Shown here: in pieces, positions 1-9,409 of the stretch
Layout of the letters: each line of letters starts with the position of its first letter
How positions within the stretch are numbered: position 1 is the first letter of the stretch
NCBI RefSeq assembly: GCF_004745805.1
Contig: NZ_SRLQ01000003.1
Coordinates: forward strand, 248,001-312,000
Direction: 5' to 3'
DNA: 64,000 bases
Source of the DNA: Mycolicibacterium sp. CH28
GTDB taxonomy: Bacteria > Actinomycetota > Actinomycetes > Mycobacteriales > Mycobacteriaceae
Notes under the pieces: model-generated
The model's database searches: none
Told to the model about the DNA's origin: nothing
The model's input: only the letters and a program-made list of their open reading frames with translations
Position numbers and translations under genes: made by a program

Positions 1-1
1 G

Positions 2-301
2 AATCGGGCCGTGCTGGCCATCGATGCAACTGGCGACTGGTCTTTGGTCGACCGGAGCTTCGACTACATCCGCTCGCAGGACGATGGGTGGAGCTCCCTC
101 TCTGGTGACGTCGTGGCCACCGGGGCCAAGAACGTGACCGTCAACCTCACTCTGCGTGAGGGCGGACCGATGGCACCTCAGCCAGCCGCAAGCAGCGGAT
201 GGCGTTGGTGGGTATGGCTCACCGCCGGAGTTAGCGCGGCGGCGATCGTCGCGGTCACGCTGTTCCTCCTCGGCCGTCGGCGCCACAGTGACAGCACCTG
301 A
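2..301 (+). CDS. C-terminal end of a membrane-anchored protein (5' partial)
   Basis: The reading frame is open from the left edge, so this is the C-terminal end of a longer gene. The last 100 residues contain a polar extracytoplasmic-type stretch, a linker rich in Pro, Ala and Ser, one hydrophobic segment (about residues 68-90 of the visible part) and a short RRR-containing basic tail. This is the usual layout of a surface or secreted domain anchored by a C-terminal membrane helix with a cytoplasmic end. It overlaps the start of the following membrane protein gene by 14 bases, so the two are probably cotranscribed. I do not recognise the family from this fragment. Confidence 0.6.
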   Translation, partial: NRAVLAIDATGDWSLVDRSFDYIRSQDDGWSSLSGDVVATGAKNVTVNLTLREGGPMAPQPAASSGWRWWVWLTAGVSAAAIVAVTLFLLGRRRHSDST

Positions 302-2012
302 GGCCTTACTGCACATAGCGCCGACGGCCGACGTCGCACCGCCGAGCCCGGACCGCCGCGTGCCCATCGGCATCGCGCTCTTCACGGTGTGCGCGATCGC
401 GTACTTTTCCTTCGGTGCAGTAATGATCCTGCACTACAACTTTTTCGACCCGGATGGCATCAGCCGGGTCGCCAACGCGGGTTTCGCGGTGATGAGCCGC
501 GACCCCCACATTTCGGCAATCGGCTATGTCTGGAATCCACTGCCCAGCCTGATAGAGATTCCCGTCCTGCAGTTAAGCCGCTGGTGGCCGGAGCTGCGGA
601 CCGCTGGGCTGGCATCGGTAGTCCAGAGCTCGTTGTTCATGGCCGGCGCGGTGGTGATGATCAGACGCATTGCAACCGACCGCGGCATGGGCCTGATGTG
701 GCAGCGGCTCGCGACACTGGCCTTCGCACTTCACCCGGTGATCGTCAGCTACGCAGCGTCCGGTATGAGCGAGGCCGCAGAGATCTTCTGCGCCTTGTGG
801 GCAACGCGTAATCTGCTGCGCTGGCTAAAATCCCAAGACCCCACTCAATTGGCATTGGTGGGCATCGCGCTGGCGATTGGCTACCTTGCGCGCTACGAGT
901 TCGCCGTCTGCGCTACCGCGGTCGCTGCGCTCGTCGGGCTCGTCTCGCTCGCCAACCGCTACGACAGCGACCGCAGGATGGTCGTGCAACGCGCCGTTCT
1001 CAACGTTCTGATCGCCGGATTTCCTATCGCGGTTGCGTTTACCGCGTGGGCGATGGTTGGTTGGATAACTACCGGAGATCTGTTCGCCACGCTTACCTCG
1101 AACTACGGCAATGCCGGACAGGTAGCCACAGCGCAGACACGCGGGACGGCATCCACCCTGTTGGCCAACAGGCAGCCGATAGTCGTGGCAATTCGCTTTC
1201 TAGGGATGCAGCCCCTCGCCGGGGTAGCGATCGCCCTCGCTGGTTGCGTCGCGGCACTTCGACGACGGGTGGAGCCGATCGTTCCGATTTGTACCTTCGG
1301 GTCTGTGCTGGCCTTCTCGGCATGGGGCCAACTGACCGGTACGACATTCGGCCTGTTCCGGTACTACATCCTGGCAATCCCGATGGTCATCGTCGTGGCG
1401 ATGTGCTGTTGGCAACCCGCCGGAACGGAGCCACGGCAGTGGGGCGCACGGTCGTGGACCGCCAAAGCCGGTGCCCTGCTTCTGTGCGGCGCCCTGCTCG
1501 CCATCCCCGTCACCGCGCGAGCGATGCTGAACCCCGCAATCGGCAACCAATACCTGCAGTACGGTTGGCGGTCGATTCTCGATCCCGAAGCCTACCCCGC
1601 GTCCGACCAGTGGTACCGCCAGCTTCGCACCGATGATCGACTGATCGCCAGCTACCTCGATGCCATGAATCTGCCTGACGGATCGGTATTGATGGACACC
1701 TTCGTCGGCTGGGGCGTCTGGCTGTACTCCGACAACCCCAAGCAGTTCGTCATCACCAGTGACTACGACTTCGCAGACGCGCTGAGCCGGCCGTGGGACA
1801 ACCACATTCGATACGTTCTGGTGAGTAACCCGGCGCTCAACGACGCACCCGACGCCATCAACCTACGATGGCCGTCGCTGTGGGCTGACGGAGCGGGCTT
1901 CGGCCGGTTGGTGTTCGCCGCCGTCGGCGCTACCGGCCAAACCCGTTGGCGCATTTACGAAGTAACCGGACCGCCGACGTTTCCAGCCAGCACGGTTCGC
2001 CCCGCCCCGTAA
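288..2012 (+). CDS. Polytopic membrane protein, GT-C glycosyltransferase-like
   Basis: A 574-residue protein with about ten hydrophobic segments, alternating short loops and a C-terminal soluble part of roughly 130 residues after the last helix. The first loop holds an acidic FFDPDG segment, followed further on by an HISAIGYVWNP segment. An acidic first loop, multiple helices and a soluble C-terminal domain fit the GT-C glycosyltransferases that use polyprenyl-phosphate sugars in the mycobacterial cell envelope, but no family-specific motif is certain. I chose the GTG at 288, which overlaps the preceding stop. An in-frame ATG at 156 would extend the protein through codons that overlap the upstream gene and read as low-complexity Arg/Ser. 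Substrate is unknown. Confidence 0.6.
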   Translation: MTAPEALLHIAPTADVAPPSPDRRVPIGIALFTVCAIAYFSFGAVMILHYNFFDPDGISRVANAGFAVMSRDPHISAIGYVWNPLPSLIEIPVLQLSRWWPELRTAGLASVVQSSLFMAGAVVMIRRIATDRGMGLMWQRLATLAFALHPVIVSYAASGMSEAAEIFCALWATRNLLRWLKSQDPTQLALVGIALAIGYLARYEFAVCATAVAALVGLVSLANRYDSDRRMVVQRAVLNVLIAGFPIAVAFTAWAMVGWITTGDLFATLTSNYGNAGQVATAQTRGTASTLLANRQPIVVAIRFLGMQPLAGVAIALAGCVAALRRRVEPIVPICTFGSVLAFSAWGQLTGTTFGLFRYYILAIPMVIVVAMCCWQPAGTEPRQWGARSWTAKAGALLLCGALLAIPVTARAMLNPAIGNQYLQYGWRSILDPEAYPASDQWYRQLRTDDRLIASYLDAMNLPDGSVLMDTFVGWGVWLYSDNPKQFVITSDYDFADALSRPWDNHIRYVLVSNPALNDAPDAINLRWPSLWADGAGFGRLVFAAVGATGQTRWRIYEVTGPPTFPASTVRPAP

Positions 2013-2021
2013 CCCGCACCC

Positions 2022-3032
2022 CTAGCCCAACTTGCGCAACCGCGGCTGCAGATCCTTCTCGAACAGCTCCAGGAACCGGCGCTGGTCATGGCCGGGAGCG
2101 TGGAACACCAGGTGGTTCAGGCCCCAGTCGACGTAATCCTTGACCTTCGCAACCGCCTCGTCGGGATCGGAGGCCACAATCCACCGTTTGGCCACCTGCT
2201 CGATGGGCAACTCGTCGGCGGCCTTCTCCATCTCCAGCGGGTCGTGAATGTTGGTCTTCTGCTCGGCGGTCAGCGACAGCGGTGCCCAGAACCGCGTGTT
2301 CTCCAGCGCCAGTTCGGGATCGGTGTCGTAGGAGATCTTGATCTCGATCATCCGGTCGATGTCGTCGGGATTCTTGCCCGCCGCCTCGGCACCCTCTTTC
2401 ATCGCCGGGATCAGCTTGTCCTTGTAGAGCTCCTCGCCCTTGCCGGAGGTGCAGATGAACCCGTCACCCGCACGGCCGGCGTACTTGGCCACCTGCGGAC
2501 CGCCCGCGGCGATGTAGATCGGGATGCCGCCCTCAGGCACGTCGTAGATCGACGCGCCCTTTGTCTTGTAGTACTCGCCCTCGAAATCGACCCGGTCGCC
2601 GAGCCACAGCTCACGCATCAGCCGCACCGACTCGCGCAGGCGCGCATACCTCTCTTTGAACTCCGGCCACTCGCCCTCGTACCCGGTGGCGATCTCGTTG
2701 AGCGACTCACCGGTGCCGACCCCGAGGAAGATGCGATCGGGGTACAGGCAGCCCATGGTGGCGAATGCCTGCGCAATCACGGCGGGGTTGTACCGGAAGG
2801 TGGGGGTCAGCACCGACGTCCCCAGGATCAGCCGCTTGGTGCGTTCGCCCACCGCGGTCATCCACGCCAGTGAGAACGGTGCGTGCCCGCCCTCGTGACG
2901 CCATGGCTGGAAGTGGTCGCTGACCGTCGCGCTGTCCATCCCGTGCGCCTCGGCGAGCACCGCCAGCTCGACCAACTCACGCGGCGCGAACTGCTCCGCC
3001 GACGCCTTGTACCCCAGTTTCAGTTCAGCCAC
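2022..3032 (-). CDS. fgd1: F420-dependent glucose-6-phosphate dehydrogenase
   Basis: Oxidises glucose-6-phosphate to 6-phosphogluconolactone while reducing coenzyme F420, supplying F420H2 to the many F420-dependent reductases of mycobacteria. The 336-residue product matches the length of M. tuberculosis FGD1 (Rv0407) and is very similar throughout. The residues known to line the active site are in place: His40 and Trp44 in the SDHFQPW segment and Glu109 in GVGTGE. It is a luciferase-like (LLM) TIM-barrel cytoplasmic enzyme. The start is a GTG with the standard [12 protein letters not shown]-terminus. It is convergent with the preceding membrane protein gene, 9 bases apart, and stands as a single transcription unit. 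Confidence 0.97.
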   Translation of the reverse strand: MAELKLGYKASAEQFAPRELVELAVLAEAHGMDSATVSDHFQPWRHEGGHAPFSLAWMTAVGERTKRLILGTSVLTPTFRYNPAVIAQAFATMGCLYPDRIFLGVGTGESLNEIATGYEGEWPEFKERYARLRESVRLMRELWLGDRVDFEGEYYKTKGASIYDVPEGGIPIYIAAGGPQVAKYAGRAGDGFICTSGKGEELYKDKLIPAMKEGAEAAGKNPDDIDRMIEIKISYDTDPELALENTRFWAPLSLTAEQKTNIHDPLEMEKAADELPIEQVAKRWIVASDPDEAVAKVKDYVDWGLNHLVFHAPGHDQRRFLELFEKDLQPRLRKLG

Positions 3033-3090
3033 ACTTCCGTTTCTACCCCAGCTGCTCGAGGTGAGCGCAGCCGAGGTACCGCGTGGCTGT

Positions 3091-4212
3091 TCAGAGCGCG
3101 AAGACCTGGCCGTCCTTGGCGACCGTGGTGGCGCCGGTGTAGTTCTTGCCGACCGCCTCGAGCCATTGCGAATCGGGCAGATCGACCGGGTAGTAGTGGC
3201 TCAGGATGAGCTGTTTGGGATTGACGGCCGCGGCAACCTCACCGACCTGCTCGGCAGAGGTGTGCGAATTCTGCAGATAGGTAGGAGGGAAGCTGTTGCC
3301 GTAGTAGGAGTCGTCGAGGGTGATCATCGCCTCGTGGACGAGGATGTCGGTGCCCTGGGCAAGCCTGATGAGGTTGTCCGATTTTGTGGTGTCGCCCGAG
3401 AAGGTGATTGATACCGCTGGATTCTTCAGATCGAAGCGAAAGGCAAACGCGGGGTAGACATCGTAGTGGGAGACGAGCGTGGCAGTGACGACCATGTTGT
3501 CGTCCTCCATCACCGGAAATGGCTTCGTCTTCGGCGATCGGTTGCGGTAGTCCGAGCCAGGGGGCACGGCGACTTCGTGGACCCGGACCAGGTCCTCGAT
3601 ATCGACGATTCCGACGTCGCGGATGAAGATGTTGCTGGTGTAGGCGAAGGCCTTGTGTAGCGCGGCGGTGGTGGCGGCCAGCCCCGGAGTCGGGTCGGCC
3701 GGGTTGACCGTCGGCGGGTGGGGATTGCCAACCTCACTCGGCGGTAGTCCGCCGGCCGGGCCGGGCCCATAGACCACAACGGGTGCCTTGTTGTGTGTGG
3801 CTTTGTAGCCACCCGAGAGGAAGAAGCTGTAGTAGTCGACGATGTGGTCGGTGTGCAGGTGGGTGATGAACATGGCCTGCAGGTCATTGAAGTTCAGGCC
3901 GGCGTTGGTGAACGCATTCAATGAGCCAAGGCCGCAGTCGATCAGATAGAGGTCGCTGCCGATCTTCAACGCCGTCGAGATCCCGTAACTGTTGGCCGAC
4001 GGCGGTGGTCCTGCCGCAACGCCGAGTGTGATCAGCGCGTTGTCGGGCAACGGGAGTGTCGCGGGCGATTGCGGCGCCGGGACACCTCCGGGGCGGTAGC
4101 CCGCACCGGTCAACACCGCCGTTCCCAATGCGGCCGAACCGGCGACGAGCGCCGATCTCCGCGTGATCGCGTCCATGCGATGTTTGCTGTCGTGGTCGCA
4201 ACGCTCTCTCAC
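3091..4212 (-). CDS. Exported metallo-beta-lactamase-fold hydrolase with Tat-type signal
   Basis: A 373-residue MBL-fold hydrolase. The zinc-binding HxHxDH motif is visible as THLHTDH (His118, His120, Asp122, His123), with a later FSGDTT and an LSHYYP segment carrying further metal-ligand candidates, as in arylsulfatase and ribonuclease-Z-like MBL enzymes. The N-terminus carries a twin-arginine-type signal (TRRSALVAG) followed by a hydrophobic Ala/Gly stretch, so export by the Tat system is likely. GTG 4212 is taken as start because a TAGTAT -10 element lies exactly 6 bases upstream, as in leaderless mycobacterial mRNAs. An in-frame ATG at 4176 is the alternative. It is divergent from another MBL-fold gene. 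The substrate is unknown. Confidence 0.8.
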   Translation of the reverse strand: MRERCDHDSKHRMDAITRRSALVAGSAALGTAVLTGAGYRPGGVPAPQSPATLPLPDNALITLGVAAGPPPSANSYGISTALKIGSDLYLIDCGLGSLNAFTNAGLNFNDLQAMFITHLHTDHIVDYYSFFLSGGYKATHNKAPVVVYGPGPAGGLPPSEVGNPHPPTVNPADPTPGLAATTAALHKAFAYTSNIFIRDVGIVDIEDLVRVHEVAVPPGSDYRNRSPKTKPFPVMEDDNMVVTATLVSHYDVYPAFAFRFDLKNPAVSITFSGDTTKSDNLIRLAQGTDILVHEAMITLDDSYYGNSFPPTYLQNSHTSAEQVGEVAAAVNPKQLILSHYYPVDLPDSQWLEAVGKNYTGATTVAKDGQVFAL

Positions 4213-4296
4213 GCCGGAATACTAACCGGCCGAGAGCGAATTCTCGTGCTGTGACGTCATCCGGGTACACGTGCAGACGCACCTACACTCGTCGGC
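4213..4296. promoter_or_regulatory. Divergent leaderless promoters of two MBL-fold genes
   Basis: On the minus strand TAGTAT (4224-4219) ends 6 bases before GTG 4212. On the plus strand TACACT (4284-4289) ends 7 bases before ATG 4297. Neither start has a convincing Shine-Dalgarno sequence, so both transcripts are probably leaderless. Confidence 0.5.
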
Positions 4297-5031
4297 ATGG
4301 CACCGGCCCTCACTGCCGTCACCGAACGTGTTCACATGGCCTACACGCCGTTGGTCAACTGGACCCTGGTCACCGACGATTCCGGGGTCATGCTGATCGA
4401 CGCCGGGTTCCCCGGCAGCCGCGCCGACGTGCTGACGTCGCTGCGCGAGTTGGGCTTCGGCCCCACCGATGTGCGGGCCATCCTGCTCACCCACGCCCAC
4501 GTCGATCATCTCGGCTCGGCCATCTGGTTCGCCAAGACGCACGGTACGCCGGTCTACTGCCACGCCGACGAGGTGGGCCACGCCAAGCGGGAGTACCTGC
4601 AGCAGGCCTCACCGGTCGACCTGGCGTTGCATGCCTGGCAGCCGCGGTGGGTGAAGTGGTCAGTGGACATCGTGCGTAAGGGGGCCCTGGTGCACGAGGG
4701 CATCCCAACCGCGGGCGCGCTCACCGAGGAGGTCGCCGAGACGCTTCCCGGCCGGCCATTGGCCGTGCCGACACCAGGCCATACCGGTGGACACTGCTCC
4801 TACCTCGTCGACGGTGTGCTGGTCAGCGGCGACGCGCTGGTCACCGGCCATCCGCTCGCATCGCAGCCCGGGCCGCAGTTGCTGCATCGAGTCTTCAACC
4901 ACGACGAGCGCAGCTGCGTGCGTAGCTTGGCCGCCCTGGCGATGCTGGAGACCGACGTGATGATCCCCGGCCACGGCGACCTGTGGACCGGGCCGATTCG
5001 GGAGGCCGCCCGCCGGGCCAGCCACGGCTAG
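4297..5031 (+). CDS. MBL-fold metallohydrolase (glyoxalase II-like)
   Basis: A 244-residue cytoplasmic MBL-fold hydrolase without signal peptide. The zinc motif is LLTHAHVDH (His66, His68, Asp70, His71), followed by a PGHTGGH motif near residue 165, a SGDAL segment with the bridging Asp, and a C-terminal IPGHGD containing the last His ligand. This set of motifs is typical of hydroxyacylglutathione-hydrolase-like enzymes. In mycobacteria, which lack glutathione, such proteins probably act on other thioesters, lactones or phosphoesters. The actual substrate cannot be read from sequence. It is expressed from its own leaderless promoter, divergently from the exported MBL gene. Confidence 0.8.
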   Translation: MAPALTAVTERVHMAYTPLVNWTLVTDDSGVMLIDAGFPGSRADVLTSLRELGFGPTDVRAILLTHAHVDHLGSAIWFAKTHGTPVYCHADEVGHAKREYLQQASPVDLALHAWQPRWVKWSVDIVRKGALVHEGIPTAGALTEEVAETLPGRPLAVPTPGHTGGHCSYLVDGVLVSGDALVTGHPLASQPGPQLLHRVFNHDERSCVRSLAALAMLETDVMIPGHGDLWTGPIREAARRASHG

Positions 5032-5168
5032 CTCAACCCGAGGTTGTCCCGCAACGTCGCGCCGCCGTACTCGGTACGGAACACCCCACGTTCCTGAAGC
5101 AGCGGCACCACGGTGTCGACGAATTCGTCGAGCCCGCGCGGGGTCAGGTGCGGCAGCGGGAAAGGCCT
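5028..5168 (-). pseudogene. C-terminal remnant of an LLM-class flavin-dependent monooxygenase
   Basis: Minus-strand translation ending at the TAG at 5028-5030 gives about 46 residues containing [17 protein letters not shown] and a final TLRDNLGLS. This is the typical C-terminus of NtaA/SnaA/DszA-type luciferase-like monooxygenases. Nothing upstream of about 5168 continues the family and there is no start codon, so only the tail of the gene survives. It overlaps the stop of the convergent MBL gene. Confidence 0.75.
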
Positions 5169-5192
5169 TGAGCTGGTTCGGATTTCGCCTAC

Positions 5193-5212
5193 GCGCGACC
5201 GTGCGCGCTTTT
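5193..5212 (+). terminator. Possible hairpin terminator
   Basis: GCGCG (5193-5197) can pair with CGCGC (5204-5208) across a 6-base loop and is followed by TTTT. It lies between the MBL gene with its LLM remnant and the GNAT gene. The stem is short, so the call is weak. Confidence 0.3.
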
Positions 5213-5301
5213 GCGTATCCGTCTAATGCGTGGCAGCAGAACGCATTCCGAAATCGGGGGTTGCACTCACGGTGATTTCAAATCCGGCCAGCCGGCCCTG
5301 C

Positions 5302-5778
5302 TCACAACTCCTTGATAAAGGCGAGCGCGTAGGCCTCGGCGTCGGCGGGAAGCGGCTTGGGGAGTCGGCGGTAACCGGCACTTTCATACAGCGCTTCGGC
5401 TTCGGGCTGGCGGTCACCGGTGGTCAGGTAGACCCGTCGATAGCCCCGCGCGGCGATCTCGGCCTCGAGTGCGGCCAGCAATACCTTGGCATGGCCCTGT
5501 CGCCGGTGCCTGCTGTCGGTCCAGATCCGCTTGAGTTCGGCGGTGTCCGCGTCCAGACGGCGAAAAGCGCCGCCGGTCACCGGCTGATCGCCGATCAAAC
5601 CGATGAGCATGCCACCGTCCGGCGCGCTGAACGCCTCGGCCGGATGCCCGCGCAGCCATTGCATGACGCCGGCCTCGGTGCCGTCGTAACGAGTCGCGTA
5701 CTCGACGGCGAGCTCGGCCAGCAGTGGCTGTGCGAGCTCGTCGTCTTGATGGACAGGGACGAAGCGCAACACGTTCAC
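5302..5778 (-). CDS. GNAT-family N-acetyltransferase
   Basis: A 158-residue single-domain GNAT protein. The acetyl-CoA binding segment is visible as RHRRQGHAKVLL (motif A, RRxGxA type), preceded by the strand LKRIWTDS and followed by YLTTGDRQPEAEALYESAGYRR, the usual motif B with a Tyr that acts as general acid in many members. It transfers an acetyl group to an amine of a protein or small molecule; the acceptor is unknown. The GTG at 5778 (VNVLRFVPVH) gives the family's usual length. An open frame continues upstream but reads as non-family sequence. It is divergent from the SDR gene at 5976. Confidence 0.8.
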   Translation of the reverse strand: MNVLRFVPVHQDDELAQPLLAELAVEYATRYDGTEAGVMQWLRGHPAEAFSAPDGGMLIGLIGDQPVTGGAFRRLDADTAELKRIWTDSRHRRQGHAKVLLAALEAEIAARGYRRVYLTTGDRQPEAEALYESAGYRRLPKPLPADAEAYALAFIKEL

Positions 5779-5975
5779 CGACTCATTCTGCCGGTGCCCG
5801 CACTGCGTCGAGCGTGCGGCCAGGGCTTCGAGTGTGCGCACACGGCGACGATCCGCCGCAGAACCCGCCCTGAACGCACAGCCGACGCCGCCAGCGCACC
5901 GTCGTTTCGGCCGGTCGAGCCCGGATCCCGAGAAGGGCTTTCCCCAGAAAATTGACACCTGTAAAGTTTCGGTTC

Positions 5976-6839
5976 ATGGACAACATCCGAGGCAAGACGA
6001 TCGCCATCACCGGCGCCGCGCGCGGTATCGGTTTCGCCACCGCCAAGGCGCTGCTGCAGCGCGGCGCGCGCGTGGTGATCGGCGACCGCGATGTCGCACT
6101 CGAGGAGTCCGCCGTCGCCCAGTTGAGCAAGCTCGGCCCGGTGTCCGGCCATCCGCTCGACGTCACCGACCCCGAGTCCTTCGCGACGTTCTTGGACAAG
6201 GCCCGAGCCGACGGCGGCGGGCACATCGACGTGTTGATCAACAACGCCGGCGTGATGCCGGTCGGCCCGTTCCTCGACCATTCCGACCAGTCCGTGCGCA
6301 GCGCGGTCGAAGTGAACTTCTACGGTGTGCTCACCGGCTGCCGGCTGGCACTGCCCGAGATGGCCAGGCGCCGCAGCGGGCACATCGTCAACATCGCATC
6401 GCTGGCCGGTGTGCTCGCGGTTCCCGGGCAGGCGCTCTACGCCGGAACCAAATTCGCCGTAGTGGGCCTGTCCACGGCACTCTCCGACGAGTTCGCCCCG
6501 CAGGGAGTTCAGATCAGCTGTGTCATGCCGACATTCACCAACACCGAGCTGATCGCCGGGACCAACGCCACGGGCGCCAACAAGCCAGTCCAGCCCGAAG
6601 ATATCGCCGCCGCCGTCGTCAAGATGCTCGACAAGCCGAAAACCATTGTCTCCGTGCCATACCCGTTGAGATTTATCGCGACGGGGACGGCCTTCCTCGC
6701 ACCCAGAGCCCGGCGCTGGCTGGGCAAGAAGATGGGCACCGACCGGGTCTTCCTGGATTTCGACACCACGGCCCGCGCCGCCTACGAGCAACGCGCCCAG
6801 ACCGCCACCGGCGTGGTGGAGCCGCCGAAGAACAGCTAG
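5976..6839 (+). CDS. Short-chain dehydrogenase/reductase
   Basis: A 287-residue classical SDR. The dinucleotide-binding TGAARGIG motif lies near the N-terminus, INNAGV follows, and the catalytic pair is in YAGTKFA (YxxxK), with the Ser in NIASLAG. The protein is longer than the minimal 250-residue SDRs and ends in a basic C-terminal extension (LAPRARRWLGKKMG). The family interconverts alcohols and ketones with NAD(P)H; the substrate is unknown. A TAAAGT -10 element (5962-5967) ends 8 bases before ATG 5976, so the mRNA is likely leaderless. It overlaps the convergent hypothetical gene by 4 bases at the 3' ends. Confidence 0.85.
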   Translation: MDNIRGKTIAITGAARGIGFATAKALLQRGARVVIGDRDVALEESAVAQLSKLGPVSGHPLDVTDPESFATFLDKARADGGGHIDVLINNAGVMPVGPFLDHSDQSVRSAVEVNFYGVLTGCRLALPEMARRRSGHIVNIASLAGVLAVPGQALYAGTKFAVVGLSTALSDEFAPQGVQISCVMPTFTNTELIAGTNATGANKPVQPEDIAAAVVKMLDKPKTIVSVPYPLRFIATGTAFLAPRARRWLGKKMGTDRVFLDFDTTARAAYEQRAQTATGVVEPPKNS

Positions 6840-7285
6840 GCGAGCACGGGCACGGGGGCCCCGGGGCGGTAGGCCTCGACCGCCTCGATCTGTGCGAGCA
6901 AGGCCTCCGGCGCCACGGTGTAGAGCGCGCCCCGCCCACCACCGGTACCGACGAGCACGGCCGTCACCCCGTCGGGGAAGTCGTCGGCGGCTCCGGCGAC
7001 GGTGATCCAGATCCGGGTCACCGGTTCGACCTGATCGTCGTCAACCTCGGCGGCGGCAGACGGGCTGTAGTACCAGCTCAGCAGCGTCTCAGTCGAATAC
7101 TCGGAGTCGAAGGTCCAACCCCGCGACACCAGCCACTGGTCAAACGTCTCGACGGCCTGCCCGAGTTCGTCATCGAAGTCGTCGCCGACGATGGTCTCCA
7201 TCACCTGATCGGGGATCCAGCGTGCGTCGCGGCCGGCCTGCCGCTTCTTGCGACGGGCCTTCTTGGCGTCGGACTGGCGGGACAC
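6836..7285 (-). CDS. Conserved hypothetical protein
   Basis: A 149-residue protein with a basic N-terminus (SDAKKARRKKRQAG), an acidic middle, and no signal peptide or membrane segment. It resembles uncharacterised mycobacterial proteins found beside metZ, but I cannot assign a function. It starts 2 bases after the metZ stop and runs in the same direction, so it is probably the last gene of the rhodanese-metZ operon. Confidence 0.65.
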   Translation of the reverse strand: MSRQSDAKKARRKKRQAGRDARWIPDQVMETIVGDDFDDELGQAVETFDQWLVSRGWTFDSEYSTETLLSWYYSPSAAAEVDDDQVEPVTRIWITVAGAADDFPDGVTAVLVGTGGGRGALYTVAPEALLAQIEAVEAYRPGAPVPVLA

Positions 7286-7287
7286 CG

Positions 7288-8508
7288 CTAACTCAGCGCG
7301 CGATCCAGGTCGGCGATCAGGTCCTCGGTGCCTTCCAAACCGATCGAGATCCGCACCACCCCGTCGCCAAGCCCGATGGCGGCGCGGCCCTCGGGACCCA
7401 TCGCCCGGTGCGTGGTGGTCGCCGGGTGGGTGATCAGCGACTTGGCGTCGCCGAGGTTGTTGGAGATGTCGACGACCTGCAGCTTGTCCAGCACCTCGAA
7501 CGCGCGCTCCTTGCCCCCATCCAGTTCGAAGGTCACGACGGTGCCGCCGCCACGCATCTGCCGTCTGGCCAGGTCGAACTGCGGATGCGATTCCAGGAAC
7601 GGGTATTTCACCCAGTTCACACCAGCCTGGGCTTCCAGGAACTCGGCAATGCGCTGGGCGGAACGATTCGAATAGTCCACCCGGACCGAGAGCGTCTCGA
7701 GGCCCTTGAGCAGCACCCAGGCGTTGAACGCGGACAACGCGGGCCCGGTGTGGCGCATCAGCTTCTGCACCGGCCCGTCGATGTACTCCTTGTCACCGAG
7801 GATCGCGCCGCCGAGCACCCGGCCCTGCCCGTCGATGTGCTTGGTGCCCGAGTACACCACCACGTCGACGCCAAGCGGAATACCCTGTTGCAGCAGCGGG
7901 GTGGCAAAGACGTTGTCCAGCACCACCTTTGCTCCGGAGGCATGGGCCAGCTCGGTGACAGCGGCGATGTCGACCAGCGATTGCATCGGATTGGACGGGG
8001 TCTCGAAGAACACCGCCTGGGTAGGCTTGCTCAGCGCCTCCTCCCACTGGGACAGGTCCTCACCGTCGACGAAGACGGTCTCGACACCCCAGCGCGGCAG
8101 GATCTCGTTGCACACCACGAAGCACGAACCGAACAGGCTGCGGGCGGCCACCAACCGGTCGCCGGCCCCCAGCAGCGCGCCCAGCGCGGTGAACACCGCC
8201 GCCATTCCCGACGCGGTGGCGAACGCCGCCGGCGCGCCCTCGATCAACCGCAGGCGTTCCTCGAACATCGAGACCGTCGGGTTGCCGTAGCGGGAGTAAA
8301 CGAAGCGGTCGATCTCGCCGGTGAACGCTTGCTCGGCTTCGCCGGCCGAGGCGTAGACGTAACCCGACGTCAGGTACATCGCCTCGGCGGTCTCCTCGAA
8401 ACCCGAACGCAGCAGCCCGCCGCGCACCCCGATGGTGGCTTGGCTGACGCCGTCGGGCAGCGGTGCCGGGATGCGCACCGAGGGCACCGGACCGCCCGCG
8501 TCGGTCAT
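7288..8508 (-). CDS. metZ: O-succinylhomoserine sulfhydrylase
   Basis: Makes homocysteine from O-succinylhomoserine and sulfide in methionine synthesis. The 406-residue protein belongs to the Cys/Met-metabolism PLP enzymes: the cofactor lysine is Lys223 in YSGTKH, the PLP-ring aspartate is Asp198 in VVLDNVF, and SRYGNPT (residues 72-78) is the conserved substrate and phosphate-site segment. M. tuberculosis has the same pair, rhodanese Rv0390 and metZ Rv0391. The ATG overlaps the rhodanese stop by 4 bases, so the two are translationally coupled. The link to a rhodanese suggests that sulfane sulfur feeds the sulfhydrylation, which is an inference. Confidence 0.95.
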   Translation of the reverse strand: MTDAGGPVPSVRIPAPLPDGVSQATIGVRGGLLRSGFEETAEAMYLTSGYVYASAGEAEQAFTGEIDRFVYSRYGNPTVSMFEERLRLIEGAPAAFATASGMAAVFTALGALLGAGDRLVAARSLFGSCFVVCNEILPRWGVETVFVDGEDLSQWEEALSKPTQAVFFETPSNPMQSLVDIAAVTELAHASGAKVVLDNVFATPLLQQGIPLGVDVVVYSGTKHIDGQGRVLGGAILGDKEYIDGPVQKLMRHTGPALSAFNAWVLLKGLETLSVRVDYSNRSAQRIAEFLEAQAGVNWVKYPFLESHPQFDLARRQMRGGGTVVTFELDGGKERAFEVLDKLQVVDISNNLGDAKSLITHPATTTHRAMGPEGRAAIGLGDGVVRISIGLEGTEDLIADLDRALS

Positions 8509-8918
8509 GACTGCTTCCAGGGCAGGCCCAACGCCCGCCAGCCGTTGACGCCGCGGTGGCCGTTCTCGTCGAGCTGGCCCTCGAAACCGTCGAGCATGTT
8601 GTACGACGGCGCAATTCCGGCCGCGGTCGCGGCTTGAGCGGCCGGGATGGAACGATTGCCGGAGCGACAGAGGAAGATCACCGGGCGCTCGCCGGGAGCG
8701 ACGCCGGCAGCGATCAGCTCGTCGACGAAGTTGTCGTTATGCCCGCCGGTGCCGCGATTCCACTCCACGAACACGACATTTCGCCCTAGGCTGGACAGAT
8801 CGGGCACGCCGACCCAGCGCCATTCGGCGTCGGTGCGACAGTCCACCAGCACCGCGTCGGGGTTGTCGCTGAGCAGCTTCCAGCTCTCCTCGGGGGTGAT
8901 GTCTCCTGCATAGCTCAC
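8505..8918 (-). CDS. Single-domain rhodanese-like sulfurtransferase
   Basis: A 137-residue rhodanese homologue. The catalytic loop is FLCRSGNRS with Cys84 as nucleophile, and the N-terminal half carries the LVDCRTDAEW signature. Single-domain rhodaneses carry sulfane sulfur as a cysteine persulfide. The tight overlap with metZ, also seen in M. tuberculosis (Rv0390-Rv0391), suggests it supplies or handles sulfur for homocysteine synthesis. The start overlaps nothing upstream and the next gene on the same strand ends 44 bases away. Confidence 0.9.
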   Translation of the reverse strand: MSYAGDITPEESWKLLSDNPDAVLVDCRTDAEWRWVGVPDLSSLGRNVVFVEWNRGTGGHNDNFVDELIAAGVAPGERPVIFLCRSGNRSIPAAQAATAAGIAPSYNMLDGFEGQLDENGHRGVNGWRALGLPWKQS

Positions 8919-8962
8919 CCGCGTGAGTCTTCCACACCGAGCTGTGCCGAATCGAGTAGTCC

Positions 8963-9409
8963 CTAGGCCGGACCCGGCGAGCAGACCGTCCAGTCCCCAC
9001 CCTCCCGGACGAACGTCATCGGGGTCTTGATCTTGTCGTCCGGCGCGTGTTCGAAGTGATAGACGACGGTGGCAGTCGCCCGATCGCCGTCGATGTGCAC
9101 ACCGGTGACGTCGTCGACGAAGCGCGCGCCGTGCACGAGTTTCGACTTCTGTTGGCGAGCAAGGACATCAGCCTCGTTGTCCTGCTCTGCGGTACAGGTG
9201 TTCTTGCGGAAGTCGGGGTAGCTCTCCCGTTGCAGGGCGTCGTTCTGACCGATGGCGGCACGACTGACCTTCAGGTCCTCGCTCATCCCGTCGCCCCGAA
9301 CCAGCCAGGAGATTCCCACCCCGATCAGCACGATCACGGCAATACTCAGCGCGATCAGAATGGGCAGCGGGCTGGACTGGTCCTTCTCCGGCTCGGTCAC
9401 GGTTGCCAC
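8963..9409 (-). CDS. Single-pass membrane protein with extracytoplasmic NTF2-like domain
   Basis: A 148-residue protein with a short acidic cytoplasmic N-terminus, one membrane helix (about residues 15-36) and a soluble C-terminal domain of about 110 residues holding two cysteines (CTAEQ and TVCSPGPA) that could form a disulfide outside the membrane. The layout resembles the Rv0361-like protein later in the window and other Mce-associated-type mycobacterial proteins. The function is unknown. It starts at a GTG that overlaps the purT 3' end by 13 bases and reads in the same direction. Confidence 0.65.
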   Translation of the reverse strand: MATVTEPEKDQSSPLPILIALSIAVIVLIGVGISWLVRGDGMSEDLKVSRAAIGQNDALQRESYPDFRKNTCTAEQDNEADVLARQQKSKLVHGARFVDDVTGVHIDGDRATATVVYHFEHAPDDKIKTPMTFVREGGDWTVCSPGPA

